Shown: positions 15,512 through 24,428 of the stretch, piece by piece
How the letters are laid out: the number at the start of each line of letters is the position of its first letter
Position numbering within the stretch: the first letter of the stretch is position 1
Origin: an uncultured Prevotella sp.
GTDB taxonomy: Bacteria > Bacteroidota > Bacteroidia > Bacteroidales > Bacteroidaceae
Length of the DNA stretch: 52,252 nt
Direction: 5' to 3'
NCBI GenBank assembly: GCA_958369755.1
Contig: CATXJC010000007.1
Location: 1 to 52,252 of the forward strand
The notes under the pieces: generated by a model
Databases searched by the model: none
Seen by the model: only the letters and a program-made list of their open reading frames with translations
What the model was told of the DNA's origin: nothing
Program-made: the position numbers and the translations under genes

Positions 15512-15812
15512 GAAAGGGGAGAGGTTGCCGCAGGCGGCTGCTCCCTTGTAACATAAGTTGAACAAATAAAATAGAATAATAAGAAACAGAAAGAATAAAC
15601 TTTAGACATATAACATATTAATATACAAAGCGTTTACGATATTCGGAATACTCTCGAAATTTGGCGATTAACAGATGTATAACCGTAGATTAAGTGAACG
15701 CCTGCGCTATAGCGTGGGCGGAACTTATCGGTTATACGGGCCACGCCAAATGCCTGAGAGTATGATAAGTGAAGCTCACGCTTCTTTTGTATCATGCTCT
15801 CAGGTATTTTTT
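15512..15812 (+). ncRNA. Structured RNA or attenuated leader before the restriction cassette
   Basis: The stretch has its own promoter and ends in an intrinsic terminator. Elements in order: hairpin GGGGAG...GCCGC-a-GGCGGC...CTCCC (15516-15545); a stem ACTCTC..ATTTGGCG (15650-15666) with CGCCAAAT..GAGAGT (15744-15761); inside it GTATAACCG (15677-15685) with CGGTTATAC (15729-15737); and a core CGCC-tg-CGCTATAGCG-tg-GGCG (15699-15720). The last stem shares GAGAGT (15756-15761) with the terminator, so the two could compete. It does not match RNase P RNA, tmRNA, SRP RNA or a riboswitch I know. It could be an sRNA, an attenuator or a repeated palindromic element. Confidence 0.5.
15753..15812 (+). 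terminator. Intrinsic terminator of the structured RNA
   Basis: CCTGAGAGTATGATA pairs with TATCATGCTCTCAGG (one G-U pair), and a second stem GAAGC/GCTTC closes the loop TCAC. The run TATTTTTTG follows directly. Confidence 0.8.
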
Positions 15813-16173
15813 GCTTGTGGCTCGTACTTCCAGAATAAAGGTCAACGCTCATAGTTTATAGCGGCGATGAATCACTTTTGTGCTTTATCTATATATCATA
15901 TCTATGACCATATTATATCCATATGGTTATAGTAGTGGTGTATTATAATGTTTAAAGATATCACAATTAATAGCTAGTGGTATCTTTTTCTCGTCACTAT
16001 GATTATCTCTAATGAAATGTCTGTAGATTCTCATGTTTGGTAAAAGAGATATGAAGGATTCTGCTATATATAGATCGTATTCAAAATTTATTGAATGTAA
16101 CATTATTGGCAATGTAGCTTATGAGCGTCGCTATGTTGTTTGCATAGCTAATGCTGTAATTTTTGTTGTGCTT
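15813..16173. other. AT-rich gap before the restriction genes
   Basis: No convincing gene is seen. It includes a CCATATGG palindrome near 15930 and an in-frame upstream extension of the methyltransferase (from 16033) that does not look like conserved protein. A weak promoter (TTG at 16136, TAATTTTTG at 16157) lies just before the ATG at 16174. Confidence 0.5.
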
Positions 16174-17934
16174 ATGAATAAGCAACAAAATGATAATATT
16201 CTAGAAACAGTCCTTGGAACAGCTAAAATGTTGGCTGAACAGACAGAATTAGATACTGAAGAGTTGGGCGTTTGTTTCTCTAAAAGAAAAGAGCAAATAT
16301 TAAATTTTGTTTCCATTGTGCGTAAGTGGAATTTAACGAAGTATACAGCAAATGAAATTTTACGTATTCTTTTTGAAAAATATATCAATAAGAAAGAAAC
16401 TGGTGCCTATTATACTGATATTCAGACGACAGAATATATTGCAAGGAAAACTATAGTTGCTTATTTGTTGGATGATGAAATTGTTGGTTGGGATTTTTGT
16501 TCTATATTGAATGATTCTAATAGAATTATCACCATGTTGGATACTTTGGAGAAAAAAAAGAAAAAGCAAATGTCCGAAAAATTAAGCAAGATAACAATTT
16601 TAGATCCAACCTGTGGTACAGGTGCTTTTTTGTTTGCTGCATTAGAAGTTTTGTTGGAAATATATTCTAAAGTGTTTGGTATATCTGTTCAGTCTAATTT
16701 GATTAAGCATATATTTGAAACAAATTTATTTGGAGTAGATATAGATGAAGAGGCAATGGATGTATTAATGTTTAGGGTATGTCTTTATTGCAAGTTATAT
16801 TGGAATTTAGATGATGTTCTTTTGGATAATTTCAAAAGAGGCAATTCCTTGGATTCGACAGACTTTGATTGGCAGAAAACATTTACTAGTATATATTCTG
16901 AGCAAAAGGGATTTGATGTACTTATAGGAAATCCTCCCTATGTGGAATATTCTAAAATGCAGAATCGTTATATTGAAGAGTCTATTTATAAGACTTATTC
17001 CTGTGGTAATTTATATTCTTATGTATTGGAAAAAGTAATACTTGAGTTATCGCATAATAGGAGTATTCTTGGCTTTGTATTACCTATATCAATTGTATCT
17101 ACTAGGAGAATGTTACCTCTGAGAAATTTGTTGATTTCGAGGACTTCTGATATAGCTTTTGCTAATTTTTCAGATAGACCTGCTTGCCTTTTCAATGGTG
17201 TGCATCAAAAATTATCTATTATGTTTGCTAAATGTAAAACGGCAAAGAAAAAAAATGATAGTAAAATTTATAGTTCTCGGTATTACCATTGGAACAAGGA
17301 AGAGCAGGATAGTTTGCTAAGAACAGTTACTTTCCATATGGTAATAAATCGATTAGAATTAGGTATAGAAAAAACATCTTCAGATTTAGAAACAAAAGTG
17401 TTGGAAAAAGTAAACTCCTTAAGTACATTGTCATTGGTGGATAATTTTCAAAAAGAAAAGACTTCTTATAGCGTATGGCTTAATATGAGAATGGCATTTT
17501 GGGGAAAAGCATTTGTACATCCGATGGAATCTAAAGAATATAAACAGATATATTTTGGAACGGAATTGGATGCTAAACTTTTTTCTGCAATAATGAATTC
17601 TTCATTGTTCTATTTTGTTTGGGAATGTCTCTCAGATTGTTGGCACATAACATCTAAGGAGTTGGAATTCTTTAAGATAGATTTCAGCCAAGTTCCTCAA
17701 GAACTCAAGTTGAAAATAGCAAGTACTTATGACTGTTTTGAGCGGGCTTTGGAAAAGTCAAAAGTATATATAGGTTCTGTTCAGACTAGTTATATATACC
17801 AGCACAAATTACATAAGGACTTATTGGATGAGATAGATAATTTGCTTGCATCCATATTTCATTTGTCTTCGGACGAGTTATTGTTTGTCAAGCAATATCA
17901 AATAAACTATAGACTAAATACAGAAAAAAAATGA
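16174..17934 (+). CDS. Eco57I-like N6-adenine DNA methyltransferase
   Basis: This gamma-class adenine methyltransferase would protect host DNA at the site cut by the cassette. Numbered from the ATG at 16174 (586 residues), it shows KKETGAYYTD (about 73-82), SAM-binding motif I DPTCGTGAF (144-152), an acidic motif II segment FGVDIDEEA, catalytic motif IV NPPY (253-256), and a C-terminal region likely to read the target. It lacks the N-terminal nuclease of type IIG enzymes, so cutting must come from the McrB/DUF2357 pair. An in-frame ATG at 16033 would add 47 poorly conserved residues. It overlaps the next gene by 4 bp (ATGA). Confidence 0.88.
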   Translation: MNKQQNDNILETVLGTAKMLAEQTELDTEELGVCFSKRKEQILNFVSIVRKWNLTKYTANEILRILFEKYINKKETGAYYTDIQTTEYIARKTIVAYLLDDEIVGWDFCSILNDSNRIITMLDTLEKKKKKQMSEKLSKITILDPTCGTGAFLFAALEVLLEIYSKVFGISVQSNLIKHIFETNLFGVDIDEEAMDVLMFRVCLYCKLYWNLDDVLLDNFKRGNSLDSTDFDWQKTFTSIYSEQKGFDVLIGNPPYVEYSKMQNRYIEESIYKTYSCGNLYSYVLEKVILELSHNRSILGFVLPISIVSTRRMLPLRNLLISRTSDIAFANFSDRPACLFNGVHQKLSIMFAKCKTAKKKNDSKIYSSRYYHWNKEEQDSLLRTVTFHMVINRLELGIEKTSSDLETKVLEKVNSLSTLSLVDNFQKEKTSYSVWLNMRMAFWGKAFVHPMESKEYKQIYFGTELDAKLFSAIMNSSLFYFVWECLSDCWHITSKELEFFKIDFSQVPQELKLKIASTYDCFERALEKSKVYIGSVQTSYIYQHKLHKDLLDEIDNLLASIFHLSSDELLFVKQYQINYRLNTEKK

Positions 17935-19025
17935 ATATAGTAGATATTTTCGCTGGTGTAGGTGGCTTGTCTTTAGGCTTTGAAATGGCAAGTGATAATA
18001 ATCATGTGATTCTGGCCAATGAACTTGTTCCCGAAATAGCAGAATCTTATAAGAAGAACCATCCTCATACCATTATGGCTAATATGGATGTAAAAGACTT
18101 TGTAAATTATCTGGATTCTTTGATTCAAAGAAATGACAATGTCGGAAAACAAGAAGACCAATTGTTGAGTAAGTTACAACATGTAGATGTAGTTATTGGT
18201 GGTCCTCCATGTCAGGGATTCTCTATGGCTGGAGGTAGAATAAGAAAGGCTAATGCCTTTATGGAAGATCCTAGAAATGAATTGTTCAATTACTATTTTA
18301 ATGTAATTCAAAGATTGGAGCCAGATTATTTTATATTTGAAAATGTAGCAGGTATTCTGAGCAGTAAGAAGGGTGCCATTATTGAAACGATAAAAGAAAT
18401 ATTCCATGATGATAAAAACTTTAAGCATGGAGGTTATCATTTATCGATTAACCTTGTAAATGCAAATGATTATGGAGTACCACAAGCTAGGCGACGAGTC
18501 ATAATTATAGGCTCGCATCATGAGCTAAATTTTGAAGAACTTGAGCGCAAAACAAGAGAAAGTTTGGATGAGAAACTCAAGGACAGATTTAAAAAAGGAA
18601 GAACTGTCAGAGATGCAATTTATGATATGATGGATAATAAGGATTTGGCAAATAATACGCCTTCTGTTCATAAAGGTATTGCGGTTAAGCGCATGCATAT
18701 GATTGCAGCTAAACAAAATTGGACTTCTTTAAACGAAGAAATACATTCGGTTCACAGTGGAGCTTATGGACGTTTGGATTGGGATTTGCCAGCTGTTACC
18801 ATAACAACACGTTTTGATACTCCTTCTGCAGGGCGTTATATACATCCTGTTTTTGATAGAACGATTACACCGCGTGAGGCTGCAAGAATTCAATCTTTCC
18901 CAGATGACTTTGTCTTTTATGGGACAAAAACTTGTATTTGTAAGCAAATAGGAAATGCTGTTCCTCCAAGACTTGCTGAGTTTTTGGCTAGAATGATAAT
19001 TTATGATAAGCAACACAGAAAATAA
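17931..19025 (+). CDS. DNA (cytosine-5) methyltransferase
   Basis: The 364-residue enzyme has all main C5-methyltransferase motifs: I, DIFAGVGGLSLGFE (5-18); IV, PPCQGFS with nucleophile C94; VI, ENV (137-139); VIII, QARRR (185-189); and IX/X near the C-terminus (RIQSFPDDF, QIGNAVPPRLAEF). The variable region that reads the target lies at about 200-300. Its start overlaps the adenine methyltransferase stop by 4 bp, indicating one operon. Two methyltransferases of different chemistry in one cassette suggest an asymmetric site whose strands are modified by different enzymes; that is inference. Confidence 0.95.
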   Translation: MNIVDIFAGVGGLSLGFEMASDNNHVILANELVPEIAESYKKNHPHTIMANMDVKDFVNYLDSLIQRNDNVGKQEDQLLSKLQHVDVVIGGPPCQGFSMAGGRIRKANAFMEDPRNELFNYYFNVIQRLEPDYFIFENVAGILSSKKGAIIETIKEIFHDDKNFKHGGYHLSINLVNANDYGVPQARRRVIIIGSHHELNFEELERKTRESLDEKLKDRFKKGRTVRDAIYDMMDNKDLANNTPSVHKGIAVKRMHMIAAKQNWTSLNEEIHSVHSGAYGRLDWDLPAVTITTRFDTPSAGRYIHPVFDRTITPREAARIQSFPDDFVFYGTKTCICKQIGNAVPPRLAEFLARMIIYDKQHRK

Positions 19026-19036
19026 AAATAGGAGAT

Positions 19037-21025
19037 ATGACTATGGATATAAAAGGAAAAATAGATAGTCTTACTGATAAGAGTATTTGGTATTTTGCAA
19101 AGCAAGAAACAAGTTTTGATAAAGTATTTCAAGCTTGTCTTTTGATTGATAAGTATTCCGGTGAGACCGTAAGTGAGGTATTTAATAATCATGCAGAATC
19201 AAATAATGTCAGTTCTAATTATCGTGTGCTTTCTGTTGCTCAACTTTTTGGCTTGTTGACAAAAACAAATCCTTTCCAAAAGAACGGCTCTTCTTATGAT
19301 AAAGAAGAGCTGACTCCTGTCTTTTATTCTTTGAAGGAAGCAGGTATTGGTTCTGCAACTTATGAATTGATAAAAGCTGAGCAGGTTCTGAAGATAAGAA
19401 TGCGTGCAGTAACAGATTCGACCAACAATATAGCTGATTTTAAGATATATCCATTGCTTTTTGCTTGTGAAGTCCTTTGGAATTTACATAAAAAAGGAGT
19501 GGATGAAGTTGCTGTAGAGAAGTTTTTTACATATGTTATGACCGCAAAAACTCATGATGAACTTTTTGATACAGTTAACTTTTTATTGGATAAATCTTCT
19601 CCGGTGACAAGTTATTTAGAGCAGTATAAAAGTGATTGTAGAGTAGATTCTTTGTTTCAAAAGAATACGGATTATCTAGTATGGGACAAGACTTCGGTTA
19701 GATTGAATGCTAAGCATGAAGAGTTTTTTAGACAATTGTTTGATGGCTCCTATCGTTGTGTATTGAATGTTTTGTATTCTGTAGTTGATAATGTAACAGC
19801 TTATCAGGCAATACAAACTAAATGGTTAGGATTTAATAAAATAAATAAACAGGTGTATGTTAAGCCTTTACCTCATATTCCTGTTTTTGAGGAAATTTCC
19901 AACAAGTATCGCCCTTATATCACAGCTATCAAATCGAAGCCTTTCCTTCTCTTGGCAGGTATCTCTGGTACGGGTAAAAGTAGAATCGTTCGTGAATTGG
20001 CTCGTGCTTGCTGGGATGTTGATTCTCCTGAATATAAGGAACATAAACCAAAGAACTTTGAAATGGTACAGGTGAAGCCTAATTGGCATGATTCATCTGA
20101 ACTTATCGGGTATGTAAGTCGTATAAATGGAGAACGTTATATAGTTGGACCATTTCTTCGATTTATGGTTAAGGCTATCCATGACCCAAAGCATCCTTAT
20201 TTCTTATGTCTGGATGAGATGAATCTTGCTCCTGTAGAACAATACTTTGCTGAGTTTTTGAGTGTGATAGAAAGCAGGACGGTTGATGAAGATGGCGTTG
20301 TTGTAACGGATCCGATTGTTGATTATGAACAGACTGAAGCTTATAAAAATTTGATAGATCAACTCTTTGCAGATAATGACGAAGAAAGAAATCTATATTT
20401 GAAAGAAGAAGGTGGAAAGCGATTAACAATCCCCCAGAACCTCATTATCGTGGGAACCGTCAATATGGACGAAACAACCTTTTCTTTCTCCCGAAAAGTA
20501 CTCGACAGAGCCATGACCATCGAAATGAATGAGGTGGATTTATATGGTGGGTTAACTTCCCGACACGAACAGATAGGAAAACTCAATTTTGAAGACTTGG
20601 TAGGAGATAAGGTGGAGGGTGTTGACGTGTATCAGGAAAACCAGGAGGTTTGCAACCAGGCGATACTGTACTTGCAGGAAATCAATGCAGTATTGGAAGG
20701 TACACCTTTTAAGATAGCTTATCGAACCCGTAACGAGTTCTTGCTCTATGTGGTCAATAATTTGCCTTATCGTAAAAATAGCCAAGGTCAGGAAATGACG
20801 CAAAGTGAAGTCGTGGCCCGTGCTTTGGATGAAATTACTTCTATGAAAATCCTATCTAGAATAGAAGGCGATGAGGAGAAGGTAAAGGCGGAGTTGCTCG
20901 CTTCTTTAAAGGAAGTGGTTTCGAAGATGTTGCCGGAAAACATGAGAGATAGTTCCGTTTCTCTGGCTAAATTGGATGAAATGGAAAAGAAACTTAGTTC
21001 TGGTTACACTAGTTTTTGGAGTTAA
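19037..21025 (+). CDS. McrB-like AAA+ NTPase (restriction motor)
   Basis: The 662-residue protein has a unique N-terminal half (1-290), probably for DNA or site recognition, and a McrB-type AAA+ domain: Walker A AGISGTGKS (307-315), VKPNWHDSSELIGY (about 347-360), Walker B FLCLDEMNLAP (389-399), and the family motif GTVNMDE (about 472-478), whose Asn-Met pair relates to the McrB MNTAD element. McrB proteins use GTP to drive a partner nuclease. The gene follows the C5 methyltransferase after 11 bp. An alternative ATG at 19043 is possible. Base composition becomes more GC-rich near the 3' end (about 20.4 kb). Confidence 0.9.
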   Translation: MTMDIKGKIDSLTDKSIWYFAKQETSFDKVFQACLLIDKYSGETVSEVFNNHAESNNVSSNYRVLSVAQLFGLLTKTNPFQKNGSSYDKEELTPVFYSLKEAGIGSATYELIKAEQVLKIRMRAVTDSTNNIADFKIYPLLFACEVLWNLHKKGVDEVAVEKFFTYVMTAKTHDELFDTVNFLLDKSSPVTSYLEQYKSDCRVDSLFQKNTDYLVWDKTSVRLNAKHEEFFRQLFDGSYRCVLNVLYSVVDNVTAYQAIQTKWLGFNKINKQVYVKPLPHIPVFEEISNKYRPYITAIKSKPFLLLAGISGTGKSRIVRELARACWDVDSPEYKEHKPKNFEMVQVKPNWHDSSELIGYVSRINGERYIVGPFLRFMVKAIHDPKHPYFLCLDEMNLAPVEQYFAEFLSVIESRTVDEDGVVVTDPIVDYEQTEAYKNLIDQLFADNDEERNLYLKEEGGKRLTIPQNLIIVGTVNMDETTFSFSRKVLDRAMTIEMNEVDLYGGLTSRHEQIGKLNFEDLVGDKVEGVDVYQENQEVCNQAILYLQEINAVLEGTPFKIAYRTRNEFLLYVVNNLPYRKNSQGQEMTQSEVVARALDEITSMKILSRIEGDEEKVKAELLASLKEVVSKMLPENMRDSSVSLAKLDEMEKKLSSGYTSFWS

Positions 21026-21030
21026 CGGTA

Positions 21031-23274
21031 ATGGAACTTTTAAGAATCAAGCATCACGACTTTGTGATGACCATAGAATGCACCAAGTTTGATGCTATTT
21101 GGGATAAAGCGAAGAGGAATGTGGGGGAAGACAAACTTTCCTCCACATATTCCTGGTCGGATGGTGTTGAACTGGTGGAGCGGTATTTGAATGGCCAATC
21201 CACTTTTAAGGTGATATTAAAAGATTCTTCTGCTCCTGCCATATTCTTTGATAATGCAGACTATCCGATATGGGTGGAGTTTGAGGAAAAGAATGATGCC
21301 AAGATTGTAGATGCACATTTTGGTTCCATCTTGCAGAATGAAAACGATAGGTTCAGTTTCCGTCATGGTATGTTGGCTGGCTTTCTGAATTTCGGCAATG
21401 AGATAGGACGTTCTGAAATCTGTTTTGATTATATTGTCAAGAGAAAGAAATCAGATGGTGTATCTTCTGAGCTCATCAAAAGAAAATTTTCATTCTCCTT
21501 TGAGGTGTTGAGTACCAAACTGGATTATCATTCTCATTGGAAGAAAATCGTAGAGGATATTGAGCATGAGTATCGGATGCTCTCGCTTGATTTTCTAAAA
21601 CGGACCTATCATTGCTTTGCTCCTGATAAACAGGGAGAAACACCAGAGATTATATGGTGGAGTATCTTTGCTGGTGAACAAAAGAAGTTCTTGGAGGCTT
21701 GTTGGCACATTATCGACCGACCACGTCATCGCTTGCATGGCAGGGAAACTTATCTGCGGGCAGATAAGGTGCACCGAGTTCCTATGTCTCTTGAAAATGA
21801 AATTGCTGAGCATCGCAAAGAACCCGCTCATCTTTATCGTATTACCGAAAAAATAGAGTCGAATGATACCCAGGAAAATCGATTTCTGAAATTTGCTTTA
21901 TCGCAGATTACGAGTAAGTATGAACTCTTAAAAACTCGTATAGAGCAGGTTAAGGAGGTCTCTGATGCAACTAAGCAAGAACTTCAGGCAACTTATGTTT
22001 CCCTGAATCGGTTAAGGAAAAATTCTTTCTTCCGAACCGTTGGGCGTTTCAAGGGGTTGAACCAGGAAAGTATGGTTCTTCAGAAAGCTACGGGATATAG
22101 TCAGGTTTATCGTACTTGGAATTTGCTCCGTAAGGCTTACTCTCTAAATGAAGGCATCTATCGGTTGCAATCCAAGGACATCGCCACGCTTTATGAAATA
22201 TGGTGTTTCATAGAGGTGAGCCACATAGTGAAGAAGGAGTTGAATCTGGATCAGGATGATGTGGAACATCGCAATCGAATGGAGTTGAATGGACTGTTTA
22301 CCTGGGAGTTGGGTAAGGGAGAACATTCTCGTGTTCTCTTTAGGAAAGATGGGGTAGAACTTGCCGAATTGGTATATAATCCGAAAAGTACGGAACAGAC
22401 CAATGATAGTATTGGAATGCAGAATCTGATAGTGCCAACGGTTCCTCAGAAGCCAGATATAGTGTTGCAACTTACCAAGAATGATCTGCAGAAAGATATG
22501 AGGATGACTTATCTCTTCGATGCGAAATATCGGATAGCCAACAAGAATGCGAGTGGAGTAGATGTGCCGCCGGATGATGCCATCAATCAGATGCATCGTT
22601 ATCGTGATGCCATTTATTATCGTGATTATGTTGAGGCTCCGTTAAAGAAGGAGGTGATAGGCGGATACATTCTTTTTCCTGGAGATGGTGAACCGGTGGA
22701 TGTGGAGGCGTCAAAGTTCTATCAGACTATCAAGGAGGTGAACATTGGCGCTTTTCCGCTTCGGCCGAACGATAACGAAAACAGAAAGTTGCTTGAAGGT
22801 TTTATCCGGGAACTGATAGAAACGAAGGCTAAGGATACTGTGCAACATGTGATTCCGCAGAAGGGTACTGTAATGGAAGTGGATAATCGGGTGTTGGTTG
22901 GTGTGGTTCGTCCGAGCCATCGGCGTGGGTACGAAAAGAGTTTTTTGAATCAATCTGCCACCTTATATTATACGGGTGCCAAGTTCCCGTCAACCATAGC
23001 ATTGCAGGATCTTCATTATTTCGTGCCATATATTAAGGGTAAGGGGATTCGTGATGTGTATGAGATTGTAAGAATGAGAACCATTACGGGTAAAGAGGCA
23101 AAGCAGGATGAAGGGGCTGATGCAACAGATGATTTGCGTTTGGCCTTTGAACTTCGTTTTTCTCGCCAGTTGTATAAGGAATATCGTATGATTGATGTCT
23201 TGCAAATGAAAGACCTGACGTTTCTGGATACGACATTTAGCGATATTGATGGTTATGTTTCATCGCGTATATAG
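21031..23274 (+). CDS. DUF2357 / PD-(D/E)XK restriction nuclease (McrC role)
   Basis: The 748-residue protein has the DUF2357 region (about 150-330; LRADKVHRVPMSLENEIAEH, TQENRFLKFAL) and a nuclease core with PD (D476) and FDAK (D497, K499), the spacing expected of PD-(D/E)XK enzymes, followed by QMHRYRDAIYY. DUF2357 nucleases partner McrB-like AAA+ proteins in place of classical McrC, so this should be the cutting subunit. The ATG at 21031 is preferred over a TTG at 21016 that overlaps mcrB; the gap to the mcrB stop is then 5 bp. Codon use is more GC-rich than in the methyltransferase genes. Confidence 0.88.
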   Translation: MELLRIKHHDFVMTIECTKFDAIWDKAKRNVGEDKLSSTYSWSDGVELVERYLNGQSTFKVILKDSSAPAIFFDNADYPIWVEFEEKNDAKIVDAHFGSILQNENDRFSFRHGMLAGFLNFGNEIGRSEICFDYIVKRKKSDGVSSELIKRKFSFSFEVLSTKLDYHSHWKKIVEDIEHEYRMLSLDFLKRTYHCFAPDKQGETPEIIWWSIFAGEQKKFLEACWHIIDRPRHRLHGRETYLRADKVHRVPMSLENEIAEHRKEPAHLYRITEKIESNDTQENRFLKFALSQITSKYELLKTRIEQVKEVSDATKQELQATYVSLNRLRKNSFFRTVGRFKGLNQESMVLQKATGYSQVYRTWNLLRKAYSLNEGIYRLQSKDIATLYEIWCFIEVSHIVKKELNLDQDDVEHRNRMELNGLFTWELGKGEHSRVLFRKDGVELAELVYNPKSTEQTNDSIGMQNLIVPTVPQKPDIVLQLTKNDLQKDMRMTYLFDAKYRIANKNASGVDVPPDDAINQMHRYRDAIYYRDYVEAPLKKEVIGGYILFPGDGEPVDVEASKFYQTIKEVNIGAFPLRPNDNENRKLLEGFIRELIETKAKDTVQHVIPQKGTVMEVDNRVLVGVVRPSHRRGYEKSFLNQSATLYYTGAKFPSTIALQDLHYFVPYIKGKGIRDVYEIVRMRTITGKEAKQDEGADATDDLRLAFELRFSRQLYKEYRMIDVLQMKDLTFLDTTFSDIDGYVSSRI

Positions 23275-23344
23275 AAAAAGTTTTTCTATTTTATTGCCAT
23301 ATCTGCTACGCAGATTGTAAGTAGTTGATACACAGAAAGAAATG

Positions 23345-23376
23345 GGTGGCAATAAGACGTATTCTTATTGTCACCT
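23345..23376 (+). terminator. Hairpin after the restriction cassette
   Basis: GGTGGCAATAAGA pairs with TCTTATTGTCACC around a short loop, 70 bp after the DUF2357 stop. A strong T-run is lacking; short repeats of CTATTGCCAT follow. Confidence 0.5.
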
Positions 23377-23400
23377 ATTGCCATCTATTGCCACGGATTT

Positions 23401-24267
23401 CTAGAAGTCGCAAGGCAATGCAGATAGCTGCTGCATGATGGTCTTTGCCATGCGAGAGTGACCGGCATCGTTAGGATGAAGACGGTCGGTATCCGGTTTG
23501 TTAAACATCTGCGCACCAGCATCGTAAAGAGGGAAGAGACCCGAAAGAGAGTTGAGGTCGATGACCGGAACTGCCCAGACATTGCCTGTTTCCTTGATAG
23601 CTTTCACGTATTCATCGAAGAAAATGCCACGCGCATTCTCGTACATCTCATCTGGCTGGATGTTCTTGTCACCACTGGCAAAGAGAGCACGATGCACAGG
23701 AGTCATCACCACGATTTGCTTGGTAGGATACATCTGCTTCAACTTCGACATGGCGATGTTGATGCGGCCTTTCAATGTATTCTTGTCCATGCAGAAGTGG
23801 CGGTGGCGGCGCTGTACCATTTCGCTTGGCTTGTGGCGGGCTACTCTCACGCTGTCGAAAGTCTCCGTGTACCATTCGCCTACAGGCACACCGTTGTTGT
23901 AATCGTTGGTTCCCATAAAGATGAGAATGGCATCGAAATCATCACCATGTTCCTTCTGAAGTTGGTCTGCCTGACGGGGAATATCGTTCCACTGTCTGCC
24001 GCTCACACCATAAACGTAAGGGGTGATGCCGAGCCAATCCTGCAGGAATCCCCAGTATTTCACCTTCGATGCCTTGATGTTAGGGTCTGTGATGGAGTCG
24101 CCGAAGTAAGCCACCTTCTTTCCCTTCCAGGGATGCTGAAGGTTCTTGAATGCCTTTTCTTTTTCGGCAATTTCTTTCTTGCTCATCGCCTTCTGGGCGA
24201 AGGCGGGTAGGGTTGGCATCGCCAAAGTCAAGGCGAGTGCCAGAGTAATCATTGTTTGTTTCTTCAT
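23401..24267 (-). CDS. Secreted SGNH/GDSL hydrolase
   Basis: The 288-residue protein carries a signal peptide (1-25, ending AFA-Q). It shows the four SGNH blocks: FGDSIT (nucleophile S58), GVSGRQW (G90), GTND (N121), and DRLHPNDAGH (D261, H264). This predicts a periplasmic or exported esterase, for example acting on acetylated glycans. The substrate cannot be named. A minus-strand -7 box TACCTTTG (24307-24300), with a TTG 21 bp upstream, is its likely promoter. It stands alone, convergent with the restriction cassette. Confidence 0.9.
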   Translation of the reverse strand: MKKQTMITLALALTLAMPTLPAFAQKAMSKKEIAEKEKAFKNLQHPWKGKKVAYFGDSITDPNIKASKVKYWGFLQDWLGITPYVYGVSGRQWNDIPRQADQLQKEHGDDFDAILIFMGTNDYNNGVPVGEWYTETFDSVRVARHKPSEMVQRRHRHFCMDKNTLKGRINIAMSKLKQMYPTKQIVVMTPVHRALFASGDKNIQPDEMYENARGIFFDEYVKAIKETGNVWAVPVIDLNSLSGLFPLYDAGAQMFNKPDTDRLHPNDAGHSRMAKTIMQQLSALPCDF

Positions 24268-24299
24268 TGCTAGTTTGTTTTTAATTCTTTTTCTGAGTG

Positions 24300-24331
24300 C
24301 AAAGGTACGGCAAAAATCTTAAACGGCGCAA
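24300..24331 (-). promoter_or_regulatory. Promoter of the SGNH hydrolase gene
   Basis: The minus strand has TTG (24331-24329), 21 bp, then TACCTTTG (24307-24300), which would start RNA about 30 bp before the ATG. Confidence 0.65.
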
Positions 24332-24374
24332 CATTTATTGTTCAAATATCAGTCTTTTTCTTTTTTTTTTTTTG

Positions 24375-24382
24375 TAATTTTG
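24375..24382 (+). promoter_or_regulatory. -7 box of the MFS transporter gene
   Basis: TAATTTTG at 24375-24382, preceded by a T-tract of about 16 bases. No clear TTTG lies 20 bp upstream. The leader would be about 40 nt. Confidence 0.5.
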
Positions 24383-24428
24383 CAGCCGCTAATAGAAATG
24401 AGTATTTATAATAGGTATATTATTAAGG

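Noticed and set aside
15744..15770. CTGAGAG resembling the TPP riboswitch core
   Set aside because: The second conserved TPP block is absent, the pairing differs, and no thiamin gene follows.
15512..15812. RNase P RNA, tmRNA or 6S RNA
   Set aside because: None of the conserved sequences or overall folds known to me for these RNAs could be found.
15634..15852. Minus-strand frame of 72 residues over the structured RNA
   Set aside because: It lies on long palindromes and an intrinsic terminator, has no promoter or recognisable domain, and is better explained by the RNA or repeat. Kept in mind in case it is a recurrent ORF of a repeated element.
16033..16173. 47-residue N-terminal extension of the adenine methyltransferase
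   Set aside because: The sequence does not look conserved and a better start with an upstream promoter-like element lies at 16174.
12718..23400. Prophage or integrative element
   Set aside because: No integrase, structural or conjugation genes and no attachment-site repeats were seen; the region is a defence-type island only.
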